From positions 62,001 through 126,000 of the forward strand of contig JACERV010000004.1 of NCBI GenBank assembly GCA_013911065.1: DNA of 64,000 nt. The letters run 5' to 3'. The notes under the pieces are model-generated. The model saw only the letters and a list, made by a program, of their open reading frames with translations. It was not told the DNA's origin and did not search any database. The position numbers were made by a program, and so were the translations under genes. The stretch's first letter is position 1. Each line of letters opens with the position of its first letter. Source of the DNA: Ruminococcus sp. GTDB taxonomy: Bacteria; Bacillota; Clostridia; Lachnospirales; Lachnospiraceae. This document shows positions 35,626 to 43,105 of this stretch, piece by piece.

Positions 35626-36057
35626 CTACTCATCGCTTAACATGCTGACTCTTTTTATATGTCTTTCATCGTTAGAAAACGGTGTTTCTAAGAAAGTATC
35701 AACAATTTTTAATGCCAGACCCTCGCCAATTACTCTGGCGCCGAGTGCCAGGATGTTTGCATTATTATGAAGCCGTGTTGCTTCTGCACTGAAACAGTCT
35801 GAACATAGTGCTGCTCTGATTCCCTTATATCTGTTTGCCATGATTGATATGCCAATTCCGGTTCCGCAGATAATAATACCCTGTTCACATTCTTTACTGA
35901 GAATTGCCTCTGCAACCTTTTTCCCGTAAATCGGGTAATCCGTTGGCATTTCCTCATATGTTCCAAAATCTATATACGCAATCTTCTTCCCTTCCAGATG
36001 TTTCATTATTGCTTTCTTTAATTGAAAACCCCCATGGTCACTTCCAATTGCAATCAT
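35626..36057 (-). CDS. rpiB: Ribose-5-phosphate isomerase B family protein
   Basis: 143 residues. The RpiB/LacAB blocks are intact: 'IGSDHGGFQLKKAIM', 'IICGTGIGISIMANR' with the catalytic Cys, and 'CFSAEATRLHNNANILALGA'. It isomerises aldose and ketose phosphates such as ribose 5-phosphate/ribulose 5-phosphate; related enzymes act on erythrose or sulfo-tetroses. It follows a small unknown gene and precedes the broken phosphofructokinase gene. The exact substrate is not set by sequence. Confidence 0.92.
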   Translation of the reverse strand: MIAIGSDHGGFQLKKAIMKHLEGKKIAYIDFGTYEEMPTDYPIYGKKVAEAILSKECEQGIIICGTGIGISIMANRYKGIRAALCSDCFSAEATRLHNNANILALGARVIGEGLALKIVDTFLETPFSNDERHIKRVSMLSDE

Positions 36058-36098
36058 AAATATCTCCTATTTCTTAGTAATAATTGTTTATCAAGTTT

Positions 36099-36368
36099 TT
36101 AAACACTATAATTATAAACTTCAGAAAACCATTCAAAAATGTAGGACTGCTTATCATTCTCAAGAAAGATTCTATTATATTCTTTGTTTCGATTGTACTC
36201 CCCCTCAATCTTCTCTCTTATATAGGAATGAATAGAGGGAATAATTTCCTCCATTTTATCTACTGTGTAGACATTCTCAACACTAGCTGTTTGAACTCCC
36301 GGAAATTTTTTTAAGCTCTCTTTACCACATTGGCCTTTCTTGATATTTAATACTGTAACAATAATCAT
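36099..36368 (-). CDS. Small protein of unknown function
   Basis: 89 residues from the ATG at 36368 with GGAGGG upstream. It opens 'MIIVTVLNIKKGQCGKESLK' and has 'VENVYTVDKMEEI' and an aromatic end ('SYIFEWFSEVYNYSV'). It has no signal peptide, membrane segment or cofactor motif that I recognise. The position between GntR and RpiB genes and the strong ribosome binding site support a real gene. Confidence 0.6.
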   Translation of the reverse strand: MIIVTVLNIKKGQCGKESLKKFPGVQTASVENVYTVDKMEEIIPSIHSYIREKIEGEYNRNKEYNRIFLENDKQSYIFEWFSEVYNYSV

Positions 36369-36438
36369 TGTATTCCCTCCTGCTTCTGATACCACTATAG
36401 GTTTTCCGATATTCTGGTCACTTCATAATTTAACTAAG

Positions 36439-36475
36439 AAATGCCCTTTCCTGGTTCACCATGGAAAAGGCATTT
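36439..36475 (-). terminator. Terminator-like hairpin after the GntR gene
   Basis: A 13-bp stem (AAATGCCTTTTCC with GGAAAGGGCATTT, one G-T pair) on the minus strand, 19 bases after the GntR stop. No T-run follows, so it may be a weak terminator or a processing stem. Confidence 0.55.
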
Positions 36476-36494
36476 CAATGTTTCAATAGTATGA

Positions 36495-37229
36495 TTATTT
36501 CTCGATTGTTCCAAAGCCAATCTCTTCAAAATAGGTCTTTCTGACGATTGACTTCATGTCTGTTTTGTCCCGTTCAGCCATAATACGATACAGTTTTTGA
36601 TGTGCTTCCAAAAATTCTTCCTCTTTTCCTGTCTCCAATATGCGCTTAACGGTCTCATAGCGGATTGCGTGAGTTAATACCCGAACTACCTTGTTAATCT
36701 TATCTACCAGTGGGTTATTACCAATATTTGAGATAGCGATATGAAACTCATTATCCGCTTCAAATACATTCTGAACATTATCAGCACCCTTGGAAATCTC
36801 TTCCCGCATCTTTTCCAATAGCGCAGCCAGATGCTCCAGATCTTCCGGAGTATATTTCTCCATTGCAACCTGCATAACTCCCACTTCCATCATCTCTCTT
36901 AATTCCATAAGATCCTTATAAGAATCTGAAGTGTCTAAAATAATTCCGTATATCATGGGATCAATCATTGATTCTCTAAATCCTTCACAAACAAAAGTTC
37001 CTTCTGCTCTCCGGATTTCCAGAATCCCCAGATATACTAATATTTTAATCGCTTCACGGACAGAATTGCGGCCTACGCCAAAGCTTTCTGCCAATTCAAT
37101 TTCTGTGGGAAGTTTATCGCCCGGCCGTAATTTTCTCTGCAGCATTGCCTCTGTCAGACTATTAATCACTAATTGTACAACCGATTCACTATTTACTTTT
37201 TTAAAATAACTTTCACCACTATTTTGCAT
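36495..37229 (-). CDS. GntR/FadR-family transcription regulator
   Basis: 244 residues. The N-terminal winged helix is 'KLPTEIELAESFGVGRNSVR', then 'IRRAEGTFVCEGF'. The C-terminal FCD domain is all-helical with 'DLMELREMMEVGVMQVA' and 'ADNEFHIAISNIGNNPLV', including the His/Asp residues that bind metal in FadR proteins. It probably represses the TRAP/transketolase operon and itself: matching motifs occur at its own promoter and at the TRAP promoter (37254 and 42842). The effector may be a sugar acid. Cotranscription from the TRAP operon is possible but it has its own promoter. Confidence 0.92.
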   Translation of the reverse strand: MQNSGESYFKKVNSESVVQLVINSLTEAMLQRKLRPGDKLPTEIELAESFGVGRNSVREAIKILVYLGILEIRRAEGTFVCEGFRESMIDPMIYGIILDTSDSYKDLMELREMMEVGVMQVAMEKYTPEDLEHLAALLEKMREEISKGADNVQNVFEADNEFHIAISNIGNNPLVDKINKVVRVLTHAIRYETVKRILETGKEEEFLEAHQKLYRIMAERDKTDMKSIVRKTYFEEIGFGTIEK

Positions 37230-37253
37230 TTCCTTCTACCCCTCATCTGTATG

Positions 37254-37301
37254 TCCTAATGTCCTACATAGTATCATAACATTTCATTGTTAATTTGTAA
37301 A
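37254..37301 (-). promoter_or_regulatory. GntR gene promoter with putative operator downstream
   Basis: Minus strand TTTACA (37301-37296), 17 bp, TATGAT (37278-37273). A motif TCCTAATGTCCTACAT (plus strand 37254-37269) lies just after the -10. It contains GT-N3-AC, the FadR-type operator core. A related 16-mer lies at 42842-42857 (13 of 16 identical). Confidence 0.6.
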
Positions 37302-37329
37302 CAATTTTCAGATGAAGGGAGGGTTTTCC

Positions 37330-37356
37330 AGGCGGCTCATGGCATGACCGCCCAGA
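37330..37356. other. Hairpin between the SDR and GntR genes
   Basis: GGCGG and TCATG pair with CATGA and CCGCC, with a bulge. On the plus strand a T-run (TCTTTTTT) follows, whereas the minus strand has none. Its role is unclear; both flanking genes are on the minus strand. Confidence 0.35.
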
Positions 37357-37404
37357 ATCTTTTTTAGGAAGAAATCATCCTAAATATCGATATTTTGAAC
37401 ATAA

Positions 37405-38163
37405 CTAATCCATATGTGAACCACCGTTAATATCAATTTCTTCTCCTGTGATATAGGAAGCTTCCTTAGATGCTAAGAATACAATCGTATCAGCAACCTC
37501 CTGAGTTTGTCCCGGCCGTCCCATCGGAATTTGGCTTATCACTTTATCCGCATCTTCTTTCGGCAGTGATTTCCAAATCTCTGTGTCAATCAATCCCGGA
37601 CAAACGCTATTAATCGTGATTCCCTCAGCTGAAATCTCCCTGGAAAGGTTCTTAGAAAATGCCAAAACTGCTGCTTTAGAAGCGGAGTAATGTGCTCCGC
37701 CGAACACTCCCCCGCCACGTTTGGCCGATACCGAAGAAAGATTTACAATTCTTCCGTATTTCGCTTCACGCATCGGCTTCATACAAGCCTGAGTACATAA
37801 GAACAGTCCATACATATTGACTTCAAAAATCTTTCTGATGTCCGCAAGAGTCATATCTTCCACGGTTACTTTTTGGGAAATCCCTGCATTGTTTACCAGC
37901 ACATCCAGTCTTCCATAAGCATCCATTACTTCTTTAACCATGTTCTGCACTGATTCTTCTGACGTAACATTTACCACTACGCCCATGGCTTCGCCGCCTT
38001 CACTTTTTATCTCATTAACGGTCTCCTGCACCCCTGCCTCATTAATGTCAGCAATTACTACCGCTGCCTTCTGTTTTGCAAATGTCGTGGCAATCGTTTT
38101 TCCAATTCCTTTTGGAGAGCCGCTCCCAGTTACAATTACTACCTGTCCGTCAAAATCAAACAT
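37405..38163 (-). CDS. SDR family oxidoreductase (3-oxoacyl-reductase-like)
   Basis: 252 residues. Motifs: 'TGSGSPKGIGKT' (cofactor loop with a two-residue insertion relative to TGxxxGxG), 'VLVNNAGISQKVT', 'NLSSVSAKRGGG' with catalytic Ser, and 'YSASKAAVLAFSK' with Tyr and Lys. It is full length. In the TRAP/transketolase locus it could reduce or oxidise the imported compound or an aldehyde product. It lies 18 bases downstream of the transketolase C-subunit gene. Confidence 0.9.
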   Translation of the reverse strand: MFDFDGQVVIVTGSGSPKGIGKTIATTFAKQKAAVVIADINEAGVQETVNEIKSEGGEAMGVVVNVTSEESVQNMVKEVMDAYGRLDVLVNNAGISQKVTVEDMTLADIRKIFEVNMYGLFLCTQACMKPMREAKYGRIVNLSSVSAKRGGGVFGGAHYSASKAAVLAFSKNLSREISAEGITINSVCPGLIDTEIWKSLPKEDADKVISQIPMGRPGQTQEVADTIVFLASKEASYITGEEIDINGGSHMD

Positions 38164-38181
38164 CTTTACTAACCTCTCATT

Positions 38182-39117
38182 CTATTTTAATAATTCTTCC
38201 GCCGTCTCTACGATGTTTTCCACTGTAATTCCATTCATCTCCAACAGCCTCTCGTATGGTGCTGACTGACCAAACTGATCTTGAACACCAATTCGTTTTA
38301 CAGTTGTATTTCCCTGTTCTGCCGCCACTTCACTGACTGCACTTCCCAGACCGTTCATGATATTATGGTCTTCTACTGTAATAATCTTACCGTTATCGTT
38401 CACGCACTCCATAACAGCATCTACATCCAGCGGTTTAATCGTATGCATATCAAACAGCTTCACAGAAACGCCTTTTTTCTCCAATTCTTCTGCAGCTTTT
38501 AAAGCAATGGATACTGTGTCACCATTGGCGATAATTGACACGTCATTCCCATCCCTTAACTTTAATGCTTTGCCTATCTCAAACTCTGTATTTTCATCAT
38601 AAATTACCGGGATTGCATCTCTGGTAAAACGCAAATACACGGGACCATCATACTCTGCCGCCGCTGCCACCAGTTTTTTGGCAGCATAGTAATCTGCCGG
38701 CATCAGCACTGTCATATTAGGAATGGTTCTGAGTACTCCCATGTCTTCTATACTCTGATGACTGGCTCCATCATTAGCCGGTGTCACCCCCCCATGTGAA
38801 CATGCTATCTTTACACTCAAATTAGGGTAGCAGATTTCCTGGCGAATCATCTCACACATACGCAGTGATCCAAACACTGCATAAGTTACTACAAATGGAA
38901 TCTTTCCACAGGTGGCAAGTCCCGCAGCTACACCTGCTGCATTTTGCTCCGCAATTCCGACATTAAGGTATTGTTCCGGCAATACTTCTCTAAAGCCTAC
39001 TGTTTTGCATGATTTTCCGATGTCTGCATCAACCACATATATATTTTTATTCTCTTTTCCCAACTTTACAATCTCTTCGCCAAATCCATCTCTGGTTGCT
39101 TTCTTTGTTTCACTCAT
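38182..39117 (-). CDS. Transketolase C-terminal subunit (split type)
   Basis: 311 residues. The pyrimidine-binding domain begins 'FGEEIVKLGKENKNIYVVDA' and contains 'NVGIAEQNAAGVAAGLA' (the Glu of the thiamine diphosphate site), 'GGVTPANDGASHQSIEDMG' and the C-terminal domain block 'ITVEDHNIMNGLGSAV'. The strong ribosome binding site is GGAGG. It forms an alpha2beta2-type enzyme with the product of the gene just upstream (39130-39969), which carries an in-frame amber codon. A related C-subunit is partly present at 63174-64000. Confidence 0.92.
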   Translation of the reverse strand: MSETKKATRDGFGEEIVKLGKENKNIYVVDADIGKSCKTVGFREVLPEQYLNVGIAEQNAAGVAAGLATCGKIPFVVTYAVFGSLRMCEMIRQEICYPNLSVKIACSHGGVTPANDGASHQSIEDMGVLRTIPNMTVLMPADYYAAKKLVAAAAEYDGPVYLRFTRDAIPVIYDENTEFEIGKALKLRDGNDVSIIANGDTVSIALKAAEELEKKGVSVKLFDMHTIKPLDVDAVMECVNDNGKIITVEDHNIMNGLGSAVSEVAAEQGNTTVKRIGVQDQFGQSAPYERLLEMNGITVENIVETAEELLK

Positions 39118-39129
39118 CTCATACCTCCA

Positions 39130-39969
39130 CTAACACATCTTAAGCTGCTCATCCAGTTCTTTAATTGCCAGTTCGTACTCTTCTTTATTCGGTGCTACAC
39201 CATGCCAGCAGCATTCATTCTCCATATAAGAAACCCCGTTTCCTTTTACTGTATTAGCGAAAATACATTTCGGCTTTCCGTTCTTGGTCATTTTGATGCG
39301 TTCCAGAGTATCTACAATTTCCTGCATATCGTGTCCATTGATTTCATATGTATCAAATCCAAAGGCTTCAAACTTTTTCCCTAAATGGATATTTGGCATT
39401 ACTTCATCTGTAATTCCGTCAATCTGTAAGTTATTGTTATCAACAAACACAATCAAGTTGTCCAGTTGATATTTGTGCGCTGTTTGAGCCGCTTCCCATA
39501 TTTCACCTTCCTGGCACTCACCGTCGCCAACCACAACAAATACGCGATAATCTTTATTATCCCTTTTCGCTGCGATTCCCATTCCAACACCGCAGGCCAG
39601 ACCCTGCCCCAGAGAACCTGTAGAGATATCAATGCCGGGGCATTTCTTCATATCTGGATGCCCTTGAAGCATAGACCCTTCCTGCCTCAATGTATCCAAT
39701 ACTTTCTCATCAAAGTATCCTCTTGCTGCCAGTGCTGCATACTAAATCGGGCATACATGGCCTTTTGATAACACAAATCTGTCCCTGTCTTCCCAATTTG
39801 GATTCTGTGGGTCAATATCCATTTCTCTGAAATAGAGTGCCGTTACAAAATCTGCTGCTGAAAGCGAACCGCCGGGATGCCCTGACTGCGCTTTATATAC
39901 CATGGTAATTACTTTTTTCTTCAAATCAATACACTGCTTTTTGAGTGACTGCACACTTACGTTCTTCAT
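39130..39969 (-). pseudogene. Transketolase N-terminal subunit interrupted by an in-frame TAG
   Basis: The ATG at 39969 starts a normal N-subunit: '[16 protein letters not shown]' with the catalytic His region, then '[12 protein letters not shown]'. A TAG at 39744-39742 interrupts it. The same frame continues at once as 'YAALAARGYFDEKVLDTL' and the rest is intact: 'GDGECQEGEIWEAAQTAHKY' (thiamine-diphosphate/Mg motif) and the end at 39130. No other lesion is seen in the remaining 610 bases. The codon could be a point mutation of CAG or TAT, or a sequence error; readthrough cannot be excluded. Without it the gene would be a full-length 279-residue N-subunit. Confidence 0.85.
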
Positions 39970-39982
39970 CCTTTTTCCTTTC

Positions 39983-41266
39983 TTAAATAAACAATAGCGA
40001 AATCTTAGGTATATAGGTCACTATGAGCAATACGATTATTGCTGCCAGTATTAAAGAGATTACCGCTTTTGAAATCTGCTTCAGGTTGACATTTCCAACC
40101 CCGCACGCTACATAGAGATTCACTCCAACCGGCGGCGTGAATAGTCCAATTGCAAGATTTACAATCATAACAACTCCAAGATGTATCAAATCAACGCCCA
40201 GTGCCTGTGCCACCGGAACAAACAATGGTGTAAATATATATAAAGCTGATGTGGAATCTAAAAAGCAGCCGGCAATCAACAGGATAATATTCACAATAAT
40301 GAAGAATACAATGACACTTCCTCCAGTCATTGATTCCAGCCCGGAGCTGATTGCCACATCCAGTCTTGCCCTTGTCAACACATAAGCAAACAAGCTGGCT
40401 GCTGCTGTAATAAACATAACTGTTGCAGTGGTCGAAGCCGTGTCTATTAATATCTGATAAAATTCCTTAATATGTATTTGTTTATATATGAAAATCCCAA
40501 CAAATAAACCATAAATTACTGATACCGCTGCCGCCTCAGTTGGTGTGAAAATACCACCATAAATACCGCCCAGAATGATAACTGGCATTAACAGCCCCCA
40601 AAAGGCATCTTTAAATGCTTTCCAACGTTCTGCACCGGAAGCCTTAGGGTTTGCCTTTAAATTCATCTTTCTCCCGACTATTAATGCTATGATTAATAAT
40701 GCTGCTCCCATGATTAACCCAGGAACCAGACCTGCCAGGAAAAGTTGTCCGATAGATGCGTCTGCAATTGAGCCATATACCACAAAGGTAATAGATGGAG
40801 GAATAATCACCCCGATTGCTCCCGCGGCTGCCATCAATGCTGCTGAAAAGGCCGGTGTATAACCTGACTTAATCATTGCCGGTACTACAATAACACCAAG
40901 TGCCGCTACTGTTGCCGGTCCTGAACCAGAGATTGCCGCAAAAAAACAGGATACTATAACGCATACCATTGCCAATCCGCCTCTGATATGCCCTACGCAA
41001 GACTCTGCAAGAGCAATCAGTTTTCCTGAAATTCCTGCCTTTTCCATAATATTGCCGGCAAAAATAAAGAATGGAATTGCCAACAATACGAATTTACTTG
41101 TGGATGATGAGACGATCATGGGCAGGCTGCTCATAACCGTATCAAGAGGTCTTCCTGCCCCCTGCATAAGCATTGCTATAACACTGGAAGCACCAAGGCA
41201 TACCGCAATCGGTGCACCAATGAACAGTAGAACTGCAAATACCAAAAATAACACCGCTGCTATCAT
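39983..41266 (-). CDS. dctM: TRAP transporter large permease (DctM type)
   Basis: 427 residues, about 12 membrane segments. DctM patterns are present: '[17 protein letters not shown]', '[18 protein letters not shown]' and '[20 protein letters not shown]'. It uses a sodium or proton gradient with the binding protein encoded at 41769. The ATG overlaps the small permease stop by four bases. Confidence 0.94.
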   Translation of the reverse strand: MIAAVLFLVFAVLLFIGAPIAVCLGASSVIAMLMQGAGRPLDTVMSSLPMIVSSSTSKFVLLAIPFFIFAGNIMEKAGISGKLIALAESCVGHIRGGLAMVCVIVSCFFAAISGSGPATVAALGVIVVPAMIKSGYTPAFSAALMAAAGAIGVIIPPSITFVVYGSIADASIGQLFLAGLVPGLIMGAALLIIALIVGRKMNLKANPKASGAERWKAFKDAFWGLLMPVIILGGIYGGIFTPTEAAAVSVIYGLFVGIFIYKQIHIKEFYQILIDTASTTATVMFITAAASLFAYVLTRARLDVAISSGLESMTGGSVIVFFIIVNIILLIAGCFLDSTSALYIFTPLFVPVAQALGVDLIHLGVVMIVNLAIGLFTPPVGVNLYVACGVGNVNLKQISKAVISLILAAIIVLLIVTYIPKISLLFI

Positions 41267-41751
41267 GACTTAGCCACCTCCTCATTTTTCTCCGGGGTAT
41301 TCTTAATTTCAGTGATTAAGACCTGTAAGAACCGTGCTGTTGCAAAAAATGCCCCAAATGGTACAAAAGAACCAAATATCCATTCCGGCCACTGCATTCC
41401 GGCCGTTACCTGCCCTAACACTACTTGATTCATCACCATCTTAATCCCATAGAAAAATATCGCCCCACAGAATACTGTTGCTATGGAAAATCCAATAACG
41501 TTAAGCACTTTTCTCGCCTTGAATCCGACTGCATCTGTAATAATACTCAAACCCAGATGTGCCCCTCTTTTTGCCGCAATTGCTGTTCCAAGTAAACTCA
41601 GAAGTACAAACAGATAAGTTGTAATTTCCTCTGAAAAAGAAAATGATGCACTAAATACATATCTGGATACTACATTTGCAAAAGTTAAAACCGTCATAAT
41701 GGTCAGGCAGATTGATGATAATATTTCTTCAATTTTATCTAAAAAGCTCAT
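41263..41751 (-). CDS. dctQ: TRAP transporter small permease (DctQ type)
   Basis: 162 residues with four membrane segments and the DctQ block 'FSFSEEITTYLFVLLSLLGT'. The next gene, encoding the large permease, overlaps by four bases and the binding-protein gene lies 17 bases upstream, so the three form one unit. Confidence 0.92.
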   Translation of the reverse strand: MSFLDKIEEILSSICLTIMTVLTFANVVSRYVFSASFSFSEEITTYLFVLLSLLGTAIAAKRGAHLGLSIITDAVGFKARKVLNVIGFSIATVFCGAIFFYGIKMVMNQVVLGQVTAGMQWPEWIFGSFVPFGAFFATARFLQVLITEIKNTPEKNEEVAKS

Positions 41752-41768
41752 ACTCTCATATTCTCCTT

Positions 41769-42797
41769 CTACTTTATCTGGAAAGCTTGTTTGGCTTCTT
41801 CACCATACTTATCAATGAACTTCTGACGAGTATCTTTCATGACCTCTTTAAAAGCCGCCATCTCCTCATCTGTCAGTATGGTCACTTTCATTCCTGCATC
41901 CTCAAATTTTTGAACCAGCTCTTTTTCTTCCTTTTCCAGAGTATCCCGTCCCCATTCACAAGCTTCAGTTGCCTTCTCCTGTAAAAGTTCCTGGGTCCTT
42001 GGTTCCAGAGAGTCCCAAATCTTTGTATTTGCTACAAACAGATTGTTATCATAACAATAATTCCACAAGGTCATGTAATCTTGTATTTCACTCATTTTTG
42101 CTGAATCTGTAATGACTACACCATTTTCCTGTCCATCAATAGTTCCCTGCTGAATTGCAGTAAATACTTCACTCCAGCTCATTGCTACCGGGTCAGCCTT
42201 CAAGGTTCTAAAGAATCCCATGTACACTTCGCTCCCCGGTACGCGGATTTTTAATCCTGCAACATCTTCCGGAGTTCTGACTTCCCTCTTACTATTTGTA
42301 AGTTGGCGGAAACCATTGTGATATGAGCCTAAAAAAGTAATTCCTTTTGCTGCCAAATGCTCTGCATAATAATCACCGCCGGTTTCATCAATGATTTTTC
42401 TGGCCTCTGTATAATCATCAAATATCCACGGAACAGTAGCCGCTGCCAGCTGCTCATCGATAACCGACATGGTACTGGTTGCATATGACGCAAGGTCAAC
42501 AGCTCCACCTGCAATCATCTCAATCCCTTTCGAAGCATTTCCTCCGGCCAACTGGTCATTGGGATAAACTTCAATCGTAATATTCCCTCCTGAAGCTTTC
42601 TCTACCAGTTCGGAGAATTTGTTTGCAACCCTTGTGTCCATTTGAATGTCCGTCCCATTTACGGACATTATTAAATCAATCTTTTGATACTCACCATCAT
42701 CAGATGATGCTGTGCCCGTTTCGCTCCCACATCCACCAGAACATAGCCCTAACAGCAATGTAAGCAATAATAATACAGCCCACTTCTTTGCCTTCAT
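41769..42797 (-). CDS. dctP: TRAP transporter solute-binding lipoprotein (DctP type)
   Basis: 342 residues. The lipobox is in 'LLGLCSGGCGSE', so it is anchored on the outer face. The DctP fold is clear from 'VEKASGGNITIEVYPNDQLA', 'LKIRVPGSEVYMGFFRTL' (with the Arg that normally binds the carboxylate, in 'LKIRVPGS') and 'TAIQQGTIDGQENGVVIT'. The Arg suggests an acidic ligand such as a sugar acid or sulfonate. It is the first gene of the TRAP operon behind a TTGACA promoter. Confidence 0.93.
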   Translation of the reverse strand: MKAKKWAVLLLLTLLLGLCSGGCGSETGTASSDDGEYQKIDLIMSVNGTDIQMDTRVANKFSELVEKASGGNITIEVYPNDQLAGGNASKGIEMIAGGAVDLASYATSTMSVIDEQLAAATVPWIFDDYTEARKIIDETGGDYYAEHLAAKGITFLGSYHNGFRQLTNSKREVRTPEDVAGLKIRVPGSEVYMGFFRTLKADPVAMSWSEVFTAIQQGTIDGQENGVVITDSAKMSEIQDYMTLWNYCYDNNLFVANTKIWDSLEPRTQELLQEKATEACEWGRDTLEKEEKELVQKFEDAGMKVTILTDEEMAAFKEVMKDTRQKFIDKYGEEAKQAFQIK

Positions 42798-42840
42798 AAG
42801 TTCCTCCCTTTTCCTTTTTGTTTTTATTCACTGTAGGTTC

Positions 42841-42869
42841 ATCCTAACATCCTACCTTTGAGTTGTCAA
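42841..42869 (-). promoter_or_regulatory. TRAP operon promoter with a putative GntR operator in the spacer
   Basis: Minus strand TTGACA (42869-42864), 17 bp, TAGGAT (42846-42841). The motif TCCTAACATCCTACCT (42842-42857, plus strand) covers the -10 and part of the spacer, and matches 13 of 16 bases of the motif downstream of the GntR promoter. Repressor position. Confidence 0.65.
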
Positions 42870-42956
42870 TGTGTTTTTTGCATATTCTATAATACTCACA
42901 GATTTAGCCTTCCCTTTTTGTGTCTTATGCACAATAGAGGTTTTATTTTGCCTAAC

Positions 42957-42992
42957 AAAAAGGACACTTCCCATTGTTTTGGAAATGTCCTT
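42957..42992 (-). terminator. Terminator of the racemase operon
   Basis: Stem AAGGACATTTCC with GGGAAGTGTCCTT (one C-A mismatch) and TTTTTGTT after it on the minus strand. It stands about 115 bases after the LarA stop. Confidence 0.8.
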
Positions 42993-43000
42993 AAGGTATA

Positions 43001-43027
43001 CTTCTTGAACTACTAATGTTCAAGAAG
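43001..43027. repeat. Perfect 10-bp inverted repeat before the terminator
   Basis: CTTCTTGAAC (43001-43010) and GTTCAAGAAG (43018-43027) separated by seven bases. It lies between the LarA stop and the terminator. It could be a processing stem or an additional terminator without a T-run. The rest of 43028-43105 is A/T-rich without structure. Confidence 0.6.
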
Positions 43028-43105
43028 GTACAAAATACTATTGAATTATAAGACTATTCTAAAGAGAGTTCAGTATAATTGAACTTCTTTATTATATTTA
43101 AGAAT

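Noticed and set aside
39742-39744. Pyrrolysine or other amber recoding in transketolase
   Set aside because: The window has corrinoid methyltransfer genes, but no pylT/pylS is seen and transketolase has no known need for pyrrolysine. A mutation or error is simpler.
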